Source of the DNA: Onishia taeanensis
GTDB taxonomy: Bacteria; Pseudomonadota; Gammaproteobacteria; Pseudomonadales; Halomonadaceae
Direction of reading: 5' to 3'
Assembly: GCF_900100755.1 (NCBI RefSeq)
Contig: NZ_FNCI01000003.1
Span: forward strand, 186,001 to 250,000
DNA: 64,000 bases
The notes below the pieces were generated by a model, which was not told the DNA's origin, did no database searches, and saw only the letters and a program-made list of their open reading frames with translations. The position numbers and the translations under genes are program-made. How positions within the stretch are numbered: position 1 is the stretch's first letter; the number at the start of each line of letters is the position of its first letter. Positions 56,672 through 64,000 of this stretch are shown piece by piece.

Positions 56672-57736
56672 TCAGGCGAAGCCACCCGGGTCGGACGCGT
56701 CCAGCCAAGCCGCCAGACTGTTGCGATCTGGCGATTCGATGACCCCCTTTTCGCTGACGATGACATCGATCAGCCCCGCCGGAGTGACATCAAACACCGG
56801 GTTGTAGATATCGATGCCGTCGGGGGCCACGACACGCTCGCCCTGGTGGGTCAGCTCACGGGACTCTCGGGTCTCGATAGGAATGTCATCGCCGCTAGCC
56901 AGGCTCGCATCGAAGGTGCTGGTGGGTGCCACCACCATCACCTTGACGCCAAAGTGTCGCGCCTGCACGGCCAGCGCAAAGGTGCCGATCTTGTTGGCCA
57001 CATCGCCATTGGCCGTCACCCGGTCGGCGCCGACGATCAGCCAGCCAATCTTGCCCTGAGCCAATAGCAGCGAGGCCGCCGAATCTACCGCCAGGGTCAC
57101 GGGAATGCGCTCCTCGGCCAGTTCCCAGGCGGTCAGGCGAGCGCCCTGCAACCAGGGGCGTGTCTCATTGGCATGTACATGGGTAATCAGCCCACGGTCC
57201 CAGGCGGTGCGGATCACGCCGAGCGCCGTGCCATGGCCGCCGGTGGCCAAGGCCCCGGTATTGCAGTGGGTCATGACCGCCTTGGGCGCCTCTCGGGCGA
57301 GCAGCTCGGCACCGTATGCCCCCATCGCCAGGCAGTCGGCAAGGTCCTGGCGCTGGATGTCTCGGGCCGTCTCGAGGAGCCGCTCGACCGGCGGCGCATC
57401 GGCATGGCGATGCGCCGTGATCACCGCCCGCATACGCTCCAGCGCCCAGAACAGGTTGATCGCCGTGGGACGCGAAGCGCCAAGCCTTGTCATGGCGGCG
57501 TCCAGCCTGGCCGGCCACTCCGGCCCCGTGGCCTGGCGTGCGGCCAGCACGACACCATAGGCCGCGGTAATGCCGATCGCCGGCGCACCGCGCACTACCA
57601 TAGCGGTGATCGCCTCGGCGGCTGCCTCGGCGGTGTCGATTCGCAGCGTCTCGCGTCGGCTTGGCAGCCAGCGCTGATCGAGCAGTTCGAGGCTGTCGTC
57701 ATCGCACCAGCGAATCGGGGTCAGGTGGGCCGTCAT
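56672..57736 (-). CDS. mtnA: S-methyl-5-thioribose-1-phosphate isomerase
   Basis: An aldose-ketose isomerase of methionine salvage, 354 aa. Active-site motifs: VVRGAPAIGITAAYG, the catalytic cysteine in THCNTGALAT, and the aspartate in VGADRVTANGDVANKIGT. The ATG at 57736 gives the usual start (MTAHLTPIRW). It is divergent from mtaD, with 71 nt between starts. Confidence 0.95.
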   Translation of the reverse strand: MTAHLTPIRWCDDDSLELLDQRWLPSRRETLRIDTAEAAAEAITAMVVRGAPAIGITAAYGVVLAARQATGPEWPARLDAAMTRLGASRPTAINLFWALERMRAVITAHRHADAPPVERLLETARDIQRQDLADCLAMGAYGAELLAREAPKAVMTHCNTGALATGGHGTALGVIRTAWDRGLITHVHANETRPWLQGARLTAWELAEERIPVTLAVDSAASLLLAQGKIGWLIVGADRVTANGDVANKIGTFALAVQARHFGVKVMVVAPTSTFDASLASGDDIPIETRESRELTHQGERVVAPDGIDIYNPVFDVTPAGLIDVIVSEKGVIESPDRNSLAAWLDASDPGGFA

Positions 57737-57807
57737 GGTCTCTCCGGGGCAAGCAAGCATCAGCAGGAGCGGGTAGAATGGGGCCATCATACCGAAGGAG
57801 TGATGCG

Positions 57808-59139
57808 ATGCCATCTAACGCACCGCGTGACGTAGAGCTGGTAATCGAGGCGCGCTGGATTCTGCCCATGAGTGATGGCCTGCCGACCCTCGAGGACCAT
57901 GCCATCGCCATCGATGACGGCCGCCTGCTCGGTCCTTGGCCGATCGGCGAGGTCGCCCAGCACGTTCGTCCAGCGCGCACCTTGCGCCTCAGGCACCATG
58001 CCCTGCTGCCGGGACTGATCAATGCCCATAACCACGCCGGCATGAGCCTGATGCGCGGCTTCGCCGACGACCTGCCGCTGATGACTTGGCTCAACGAGCA
58101 TATTTGGCCGGCGGAAGCGGCCCACGTGAATCCTGAGTTCGTGGCGGCGGGCACGCGACTGGCCTGCGCCGAGATGATCCGCTCGGGCACCACCTCCTTC
58201 GCCGACATGTACCTGGCGCCGGAGGCCGTGGTGCCGGTGGTCGAACAAGCCGGCATGCGCGCGCAGCTATGCACGCCGCTGATCGACTTTCCCACCCCCT
58301 GGTCGAAGGACTTCGAGAGTGGCGTGCGCCAGACCGAGGCACTGAAGGCCAGCCTGGGTGATCACTCTCTGATTTCACTGGCCTTTGGTCCCCATGCACC
58401 CTATACGGTCGGCGATGCCAGCCTGGGCAGACTGCGCGAGGCCCGCGAACAGCTCGGCTTGCCGATTCAGATGCACGTTCATGAGACGCGGGACGAAGTC
58501 GAGCAAGGGCTGACCCAGGACGGCAAGCGGCCGTTGCGTCGCCTGTTCGATGCCGGCCTGCTCGGCCCGCATTTCCAGGCCGTGCACATGACCCAGGTCG
58601 ACGATGAAGACCTGGCGCTACTTCGCGAGACCGAGACCGCCGTCATCCACTGCCCCCAGTCGAATCTCAAGCTTGCCAGTGGCTTCTGCCCGGTGGATAG
58701 GCTCCAGAAGGCTGGCATCACGGTTGGCCTCGGCACCGACGGTGCCGCCAGCAATAATGACCTGGACATGTTCGATGAGATGAAAACGGCGGCGTTATTG
58801 GCCAAGGGGGTTAGCGGTGACGCTGCCGCCCTGCCGGCCATGGCGGCGCTGGCCATGGCGACCCGCGACAGCGCCCGAGCACTTGGCATGGAAAAGCGTC
58901 GTGGGCAGCTTCGCGAAGGCTTCGATGCCGACCTGATCGCCGTCGATCTCGAGGCCCTCAACAGCGTTCCCGTCCACCAGCCGGCGTCGGCGGCGGTCTA
59001 TGCCGTACAAAGTCATCAGGTTAGCCATGTCTGGGTCGCCGGCTGCGTCCGTCTGGAGGCAGGGGAACTCGTCGGGCTCGATCACCAGGCCTTGCTCCAT
59101 GAGGCTCGTCACTACGAGCGAGCCATGCGCTCCGTCTGA
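57808..59139 (+). CDS. mtaD: 5-methylthioadenosine/S-adenosylhomocysteine deaminase
   Basis: A TRZ/ATZ-type amidohydrolase of 443 aa deaminating methylthioadenosine or SAH. Metal ligands are visible in LINAHNHAGMSLMRG, MHVHETRDE and GTDGAASNN. ATG 57808 has GAAGGAG 7 nt upstream; the frame is open further upstream but that part overlaps mtnA. Its pairing with mtnA fits the pseudomonad MTA-to-MTI route. Confidence 0.92.
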   Translation: MPSNAPRDVELVIEARWILPMSDGLPTLEDHAIAIDDGRLLGPWPIGEVAQHVRPARTLRLRHHALLPGLINAHNHAGMSLMRGFADDLPLMTWLNEHIWPAEAAHVNPEFVAAGTRLACAEMIRSGTTSFADMYLAPEAVVPVVEQAGMRAQLCTPLIDFPTPWSKDFESGVRQTEALKASLGDHSLISLAFGPHAPYTVGDASLGRLREAREQLGLPIQMHVHETRDEVEQGLTQDGKRPLRRLFDAGLLGPHFQAVHMTQVDDEDLALLRETETAVIHCPQSNLKLASGFCPVDRLQKAGITVGLGTDGAASNNDLDMFDEMKTAALLAKGVSGDAAALPAMAALAMATRDSARALGMEKRRGQLREGFDADLIAVDLEALNSVPVHQPASAAVYAVQSHQVSHVWVAGCVRLEAGELVGLDHQALLHEARHYERAMRSV

Positions 59140-59275
59140 GACAGAATGCGCATGAGCCTTTGCCGAGTAGACCCATTTTTTGCTGTGGCAGCTGAGCACG
59201 CCACGGCCATGACAGCGACTCAAGGCCACGCGGCAAGCCGTGTGACCAGCGATCATTTTGCGGGAGAAGTAGCAG

Positions 59276-60091
59276 ATGAGCAGTGAATCCCAGGCGTCCA
59301 AGCACGCCATCCAGCAAGACGACTCAGAGCAAGCCCAGGATCAAGCCTCACAGAGGGGCCAGGATGGCCGCTCCGGCAATGACTATCGCGATAATGTCGA
59401 TGCTGCGGAAGTCGCCAAATTCGAAGCCCTGGCCAGCCGCTGGTGGGACAAGGAGAGCGAGTTCAAGCCCCTGCACGAGATCAACCCGCTGCGTCTGGAC
59501 TTCATCGACGCCCGGGCGGGTCTGGCCGGCAAACGCGTCATCGATGTGGGTTGTGGTGGCGGCATCCTCGCCGAGGCCATGGCCCACCGCGGCGCTCGGG
59601 TAACCGGCATCGACATGGGGGAAGCGCCGCTCGCCGTGGCCCGGCTGCATCGCGAAGAAAGCGGTGTGGACGTCGACTATCGCCAGGCCAGTGCCGAAGA
59701 AATGGCCGCCGAACAACCCGGCGCCTATGACATCGTCACCTGCCTGGAGATGCTCGAGCACGTACCGGACCCGGCAGCCGTGGTTCGCGCTTGCGCCACC
59801 CTGGTAAAGCCTGGCGGTCAGGTATTCTTCTCGACCATCAACCGCAATCCCAAGGCCTATGCCTTTGCGATCCTCGGTGCCGAGTACGTGCTGCGCCTGC
59901 TGCCCCGGGGGACCCACGACTACAAGAAGTTCATCCGTCCGGCCGAGCTTGCCGGCTGGGGGCGTGCCGCAGGCCTGCACCTTGGTGAGCAGACCGGGCT
60001 CACCTACAACCCGCTGACCCGTCGCTATCGCCTGGATGCCAACGATGTCTCGGTGAACTACATGATCCAGACCCGGCGGGAGATGACATGA
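59276..60091 (+). CDS. ubiG: Ubiquinone biosynthesis O-methyltransferase
   Basis: A SAM-dependent O-methyltransferase acting twice in ubiquinone synthesis; 271 aa. SAM motif I is [36 protein letters not shown] and [13 protein letters not shown] are UbiG hallmarks, and [12 protein letters not shown] lies near the C-terminal region. About 35 polar, glutamine-rich residues precede the domain. The stop overlaps the mupP ATG (ATGA). Confidence 0.94.
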   Translation: MSSESQASKHAIQQDDSEQAQDQASQRGQDGRSGNDYRDNVDAAEVAKFEALASRWWDKESEFKPLHEINPLRLDFIDARAGLAGKRVIDVGCGGGILAEAMAHRGARVTGIDMGEAPLAVARLHREESGVDVDYRQASAEEMAAEQPGAYDIVTCLEMLEHVPDPAAVVRACATLVKPGGQVFFSTINRNPKAYAFAILGAEYVLRLLPRGTHDYKKFIRPAELAGWGRAAGLHLGEQTGLTYNPLTRRYRLDANDVSVNYMIQTRREMT

Positions 60092-60756
60092 GCCAAGCAG
60101 CGCCCAATCCGCCGCGTGCCCTGCTCTTCGATCTGGATGGCACCCTGGTGGACACCGCCCCCGACCTGGCGCGGGCCACCAATGCCCTGCGTGCCCACCA
60201 CGATCTGCCCGCCCTGCCCTATGAGACGATCCGGGCTCAGGTATCCAATGGCGGCAGCGCGCTTGTCACCTTGGCACTCGGGCTCGAGAGCGACCATGCC
60301 CATCATGATGCGGCCAGAAGCTTCTTGCTCGACGCCTACGGACAGGATGTGGCCGCCGAGAGTCGACTCTTCGAGGGACTGGCACCCTTGATCACGGCCT
60401 GGGCCGAACCGCCGCGAGCCTGGGGCATTGTCACCAACAAGCCCCGCGCCTATGCCGCCCCCTTGATAGAGGCCCTGGCCCTCACCCCGGGGGCTTTCCT
60501 CTGCGCCGATGATCTGCCGGTCAAGAAGCCCGATCCGGCGCCGCTATGGGAAGCCGCGCGCCGGCTAGGCGTCACGGCCGAGGAATGCTGGTATATCGGT
60601 GATCATCGCCGCGATATCGAGGCCGCCCGCGCCGCCGGCATGACGGCCGTGGCGGTGGGTTATGGCTATCTGGATGAAGTGGAAGATATTCATGCCTGGA
60701 AGGCGGATCATGTCTTCGATACGCCCGCCGCACTGGCCAAGGCGCTAGGGTACTGA
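60088..60756 (+). CDS. mupP: HAD phosphatase, probable N-acetylmuramic acid 6-phosphate phosphatase
   Basis: A HAD-superfamily phosphatase of 222 aa. Motif I is [16 protein letters not shown], motif II IVTNKP, motif III the lysine in VKKPDPAP, and motif [14 protein letters not shown]. Its position directly after ubiG and beside yciK matches the pseudomonad gene shown to be MupP in the cell-wall recycling bypass to UDP-MurNAc. Phosphoglycolate phosphatase (Gph) is the alternative. Coupled to ubiG by an ATGA overlap. Confidence 0.82.
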   Translation: MSQAAPNPPRALLFDLDGTLVDTAPDLARATNALRAHHDLPALPYETIRAQVSNGGSALVTLALGLESDHAHHDAARSFLLDAYGQDVAAESRLFEGLAPLITAWAEPPRAWGIVTNKPRAYAAPLIEALALTPGAFLCADDLPVKKPDPAPLWEAARRLGVTAEECWYIGDHRRDIEAARAAGMTAVAVGYGYLDEVEDIHAWKADHVFDTPAALAKALGY

Positions 60757-60798
60757 AGGAGCCTGAAGCGCTGCCTCCCCCAGACGTCGACTCAAACG

Positions 60799-60830
60799 AC
60801 AATGGCCTGGCGTTTACGCCAGGCCATTGT
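60799..60830. terminator. Bidirectional hairpin between mupP and yciK
   Basis: ACAATGGCCTGGCG / CGCCAGGCCATTGT, a perfect 14-bp stem with a TTTA loop, between convergent genes. It has no long T-run but is highly stable. Confidence 0.7.
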
Positions 60831-60858
60831 GGTTGCATCCCGAGACAGCGTTCTGATG

Positions 60859-61620
60859 TCAGGACTTCGGCGGCTGAGCGTCGAAGCGCTCGCCGCTATG
60901 GCCCTGACTGTCGAGCCCCATTAGCCATAGATAAGTCGGCATGATCTCATCCGGCGTTCGCAGTTTCTGCGGGTCCTCAGCTGGGTAGGCCGTCTTGCGC
61001 ATCTGCGTGCGAGTAGCCCCGGGGTTCAGGGTGTTGACGCGAATGTTGGAGACATTCTCCAGCTCATCGGCCAGCAGCTCGCTGAAGTTCTCGGTCGCCG
61101 CCTTGGAAACCGCATAGGCGCCCCAGAAGGCACGCCCCTTGCGGCCCACGCTCGAAGACGTGAAGACCACCGAGGCGTCGTCAGCGGCCTTCAGCAATGG
61201 CAGCAGCGCCTGCGTCATCCAGATTGGCCCGTTGATATTGACCTGCATGACCTGCTCCCACAGCGCCGGGTCGTACTGCTCGAAGGGCGTCAAGCGTCCT
61301 AACAGGCTCGCGTTGTGTAGGATGCCATCGAGCCGGCCGAACTCCTTGTCGAGAGTCTCGGCCATGTCGTGGTAGTCCTTGAGGGTGGCACCCTCGAAGT
61401 TCAGCGGGAAGATGGCCGGCTGAGGGCCACCCGCCGCCTCGATGGCATCGTAGGTGGCTTCCAGCTTGGCGGTCGTGCGGCCGAGCAGGATCACCGTTGC
61501 GCCATGACGGGCGTAGCTCAGTGCGGCAGCCCGGCCTATGCCGTCGCCGGCCCCGGTCACCAGGATCACTCTTCCCGCCAGCAGGTCAGGACGCGCCTGA
61601 TAATCGATCTTGCAGCTCAT
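60859..61620 (-). CDS. yciK: Short-chain dehydrogenase/reductase, YciK family
   Basis: A 253-aa SDR. The NAD(P)-binding TGAGDGIGRAAA is at about 22-33, the structural asparagine segment is LHNASLLG, and the catalytic triad is a serine in FTSSSVG with YAVSK. Substrate unknown. ATG 61620 follows GAGGAG. In pseudomonads it lies on the same strand as mupP; here it is inverted and follows cpoB by 26 nt. Confidence 0.88.
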   Translation of the reverse strand: MSCKIDYQARPDLLAGRVILVTGAGDGIGRAAALSYARHGATVILLGRTTAKLEATYDAIEAAGGPQPAIFPLNFEGATLKDYHDMAETLDKEFGRLDGILHNASLLGRLTPFEQYDPALWEQVMQVNINGPIWMTQALLPLLKAADDASVVFTSSSVGRKGRAFWGAYAVSKAATENFSELLADELENVSNIRVNTLNPGATRTQMRKTAYPAEDPQKLRTPDEIMPTYLWLMGLDSQGHSGERFDAQPPKS

Positions 61621-61646
61621 CGATGCTCCTCGAGTGGCCAATCGCG

Positions 61647-62438
61647 TCAGTCCGCTGACCGGTTGAGAAAGTCGTTGGCCAACCCGGCCGCACTGCTGTC
61701 GGGATACTCATTGCGTACCCGTTCAAGCAAGGCCCGGCTTTCATCGGGTTTACCCTGACGCGCTCTCAACAGCCCCTGCTTGTAGAGGGCGTCAGGCATC
61801 TTGCTGCTTTGCGGGAAGTTCTGAATCACCTTCTCGAAAGCCGCGGATGCCTTGTCGAGTTCGGTCTGGGCTGAATACAGCTCACCCAACCAGTAGTGGC
61901 CGTTGGCCGTCAGGCCGCTGTCGGGATAGTCAGCGACGAAGTTCTCGAAGGCCGTGATGGCCGCCGGAAAGTCCCGTGCCTGCACCTTGGCGAAAGCGGC
62001 CTGATAGGCGGCGCGTGCTTCAGCGCTAGTCGTTGGCTCGCTACCGCTGGAGGAATCACTCGCCGAAGCCGTCGCATCCTCTGCTTTACCTGCGGCCATT
62101 GCCTGCTCCGCTGCGGAGGCCGCTGCATCATTAGACTGAACGAGCTTCTCGAGCTCCAGATAACGCTGCTGCGCCATCTTTTGCTGCTGATCTAGCTGAT
62201 AGCGCAGCTCTTCTATCTGACCACGCAGGCGTTTGATTTCCTCCTGGTTCTCCTGCACCTGGTTAAACAACACCAGGCTGCCCCCGGACTCCTCGCGCAC
62301 TTCGGCACGCTGATAGAAGTTACCGGAGCCCTGCGAGAGATCCTCGACCACCGGTGCGGCACTCGCCAGCGGTGGCAGCGCCAGGCAGAGCCCGGCGCCA
62401 AGGGTCGTCAGCGTCAATCTAGACAGACCATCTTTCAT
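61647..62438 (-). CDS. cpoB: Cell division coordinator CpoB (YbgF)
   Basis: A periplasmic partner of Tol-Pal and penicillin-binding protein 1B, 263 aa. A signal peptide (ending about residue 28, ASA) is followed by an N-terminal trimerising coiled coil (QVQENQEEIKRLRGQIEEL in part), a low-complexity linker and C-terminal TPR repeats (AFENFVADYPDSGLTANGHYW in part). Last of the tol-pal genes. Confidence 0.93.
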   Translation of the reverse strand: MKDGLSRLTLTTLGAGLCLALPPLASAAPVVEDLSQGSGNFYQRAEVREESGGSLVLFNQVQENQEEIKRLRGQIEELRYQLDQQQKMAQQRYLELEKLVQSNDAAASAAEQAMAAGKAEDATASASDSSSGSEPTTSAEARAAYQAAFAKVQARDFPAAITAFENFVADYPDSGLTANGHYWLGELYSAQTELDKASAAFEKVIQNFPQSSKMPDALYKQGLLRARQGKPDESRALLERVRNEYPDSSAAGLANDFLNRSAD

Positions 62439-62474
62439 GTATCACTCCATCGGCTGCAGGCGGTACCTGGCGAC

Positions 62475-63014
62475 TCAGTAGTCGAAGACCACACGACGGT
62501 TCTGGGCATAGCTGTCTTCGCTGCTGCCACGCACGGCCGGACGCTCTTCACCATAGCTGACCACCTCGAGCTGTGACGGGGAAACGCCCTGAACCATCAG
62601 GAAGCGCTGGACGGCGTTGGCGCGACGCTCGCCGAGAGCCAGGTTGTACTCGCGGGTGCCGCGTTCGTCGGTGTGCCCTTGCAGGATCACATTGGCGTTG
62701 GGGTGAGAGCGCAGGTACTGGGCATGTGCGGCCATGACCGGCTCGAACTCACTGCGAATGGTGTCGCGATCATAATCGAAATAGATGGTGCGAACCTGGG
62801 GGATGCCGTCCTGCTGGCCATCCCGCATGCCCATACTATTGGATCCGACCTGGCCGGAATTCATGCCCTGGCTGGACGCGCCGCCGTTGGTGCTGCCAGC
62901 GCCTTCACTGCCCGCCATGGAACCGTCCTGGGTGCCACCGGTGCTGGAGCAGCCGGCCATGACGACCAGCGAAACGGCTACGGCGAGATGCTTGGCATAG
63001 GGGAAAAGGTGCAT
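62475..63014 (-). CDS. pal: Peptidoglycan-associated lipoprotein
   Basis: An outer-membrane lipoprotein binding peptidoglycan through an OmpA-like domain; 179 aa. Lipobox VMAGC (C22), then a serine/glycine/methionine-rich linker (about 25-75), then the domain with YFDYDRDTIR and LQGHTDERGTREYN. ATG 63014 has AAGGAG 7 nt upstream. The linker is longer than in E. coli Pal. Confidence 0.96.
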   Translation of the reverse strand: MHLFPYAKHLAVAVSLVVMAGCSSTGGTQDGSMAGSEGAGSTNGGASSQGMNSGQVGSNSMGMRDGQQDGIPQVRTIYFDYDRDTIRSEFEPVMAAHAQYLRSHPNANVILQGHTDERGTREYNLALGERRANAVQRFLMVQGVSPSQLEVVSYGEERPAVRGSSEDSYAQNRRVVFDY

Positions 63015-63068
63015 ATTCGACTCCTTGAAAGATGCCAGTGACTGGCTGGGTATTAACGCAATCATCGT

Positions 63069-64000
63069 TTAATTCAGAAACGGGGACCAGGCAGGTTCTC
63101 GAACATCTCCCTGGGCGGCGGGTAGCCGGAAGGACGCATTGCCATCCGCCGAGACCGCCGAGAGCACCCCTTTACCACCCTGCTGGGTGGCGAAGATTAC
63201 CATGGTGCCGTTGGGGGCAACACTGGGTGACTCATCGGCCCGCGAGTTGGTCAGCGTGACCAGGCGACCCGTCTCCAGGTCCTGCTTGGCGACCTGGAAT
63301 CCCTGGCTGCCGCGATGAATCATGAACAACGTCTCGCCATCGGGTGAAAAGCGCCCACGGGAATTATAGTTGCCGGTGAAGGTCAGGCGTTTGGCTTCTC
63401 CACTGCCCAACTCATAGCGATACAGCTGCGGGCCGCCGCTGCGATCCGAGGTGAATACCAGGCTTTGACCGTCCGGCGCCCAGGTCGGCTCGGTATCGAT
63501 GGCATCGCTGCGTGTCAGGCGTTGGAAGTTGCCCGAGCCGATATCCATCACGTAGATTTCCGGCTGGCCATCCTTGGAAAGCGACATGGCCAACTTGCGG
63601 CCGTCCGGGGACCAAGCAGGCGCCCCGTTGATGCCCTCGAATGAGCTGACGCGCACTCGCTGACTGGTGGCCAGGTTCTGGATATAGATGGCCGGGCGCC
63701 CGGTCTCAAACGACACATAGGCTAGCTTCTGACCATCCGGTGACCAGGCCGGGGATAGAATCGGCTCGTCAGAGGACAGGATCTGCTGGCTGTTGTAGCC
63801 GTCGGCGTCAGCCACCTGCAGGCCATACTGGATATTCTCGCCCACCCCCTGTGAGGTGACATAGGCGATCTGGGTAGAGAAGGCACCACGAATCCCGGTG
63901 ATGGCCTCGAAGATTTCGTCGCTGATACGGTGTGCCGCTGACCGCGACTGGTCGGGGCCGGCGAGATTGATGACCTTGCCGAGCATGCGCTCCTGGCCGT
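63069..64000 (-). CDS. tolB: Tol-Pal system beta-propeller TolB, 5' part beyond the window
   Basis: The C-terminal about 310 codons of TolB. The frame stays open to the window edge, so the signal peptide and most of the N-terminal domain are missing. [19 protein letters not shown] (in part) marks the domain junction, followed by repeated beta-propeller motifs ([42 protein letters not shown]). It lies 54 nt upstream of pal in the usual tolB-pal-cpoB order. Confidence 0.96.
   Translation of the reverse strand, partial: GQERMLGKVINLAGPDQSRSAAHRISDEIFEAITGIRGAFSTQIAYVTSQGVGENIQYGLQVADADGYNSQQILSSDEPILSPAWSPDGQKLAYVSFETGRPAIYIQNLATSQRVRVSSFEGINGAPAWSPDGRKLAMSLSKDGQPEIYVMDIGSGNFQRLTRSDAIDTEPTWAPDGQSLVFTSDRSGGPQLYRYELGSGEAKRLTFTGNYNSRGRFSPDGETLFMIHRGSQGFQVAKQDLETGRLVTLTNSRADESPSVAPNGTMVIFATQQGGKGVLSAVSADGNASFRLPAAQGDVREPAWSPFLN

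Overview
The window looks like an ordinary chromosomal segment of a moderately halophilic gammaproteobacterium of the Halomonadaceae (Halomonas-like). The evidence is a complete ectoine operon (ectA-ectB-ectC), a glycine betaine/proline-type osmoprotectant ABC importer (proVWX), high GC, and gene neighbourhoods shared with Pseudomonas/Oceanospirillales: cysI-DUF934, arsC-wrbA-DUF2069, mtnA/mtaD/ubiG/mupP/yciK and tolB-pal-cpoB. I see no rRNA, tRNA, CRISPR array, prophage or insertion sequence.

Layout. 0-3.2 kb: proVWX. 3.2-6.1 kb (minus): gamma-glutamylcyclotransferase-like gene, arsC, wrbA, DUF2069, pdxH. 6.1-14.4 kb: Smr-domain gene (plus), then MATE exporter, sulfite reductase cysI with DUF934, and cobalamin-dependent metH. 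14.5-18.6 kb: nfuA and sufE flank a divergent pair, a KfrA-type coiled-coil DNA-binding protein and a tyrosine recombinase, with a 40-bp Xer/dif-like palindrome between them. 18.6-21.6 kb: Fic protein, then a zur-hisI-yidD operon. 21.6-25.1 kb: retropepsin-like lipoprotein, transglutaminase-like 7TM protein and RimK-like ATP-grasp ligase. 25.2-29.5 kb: RND efflux pump (permease and adaptor). 29.8-31.4 kb: small genes. 31.5-34 kb: ectABC. 34.2-36.4 kb: glutathione reductase and carbonic anhydrase, divergent. 36.5-44.7 kb: dipeptide importer dppABCDF, LysR regulator and pepQ. 44.8-53.3 kb: yheT; then on minus a coiled-coil membrane protein, tamA, tamB and msrA. 53.5-56.6 kb: sodB, a UDP-glucose-dehydrogenase-like gene lacking its catalytic cysteine, and galU. 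56.6-64 kb: mtnA, mtaD, ubiG, mupP, yciK, cpoB, pal and the 3' part of tolB.

How the genes fit together. Osmoadaptation is covered by uptake (proVWX) and synthesis (ectABC). Envelope upkeep is covered by TamAB, Tol-Pal, MupP, YidD, and possibly the ligase/protease operon. Redox and Fe-S maintenance is covered by nfuA, sufE, gor, sodB, msrA and wrbA. Sulfur and methionine metabolism is covered by cysI, metH, mtnA and mtaD. Peptide use is covered by Dpp plus PepQ.

The best candidates for something undescribed are the KfrA-like/recombinase module with its dif-like site (15.4-17.9 kb), the Ugd-like pseudoenzyme next to galU (54.4-55.7 kb), the ligase/transglutaminase-like/retropepsin operon (21.7-25.1 kb), and the coiled-coil protein heading the tamAB operon. 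All positions and motifs were read by eye; no database search was possible.
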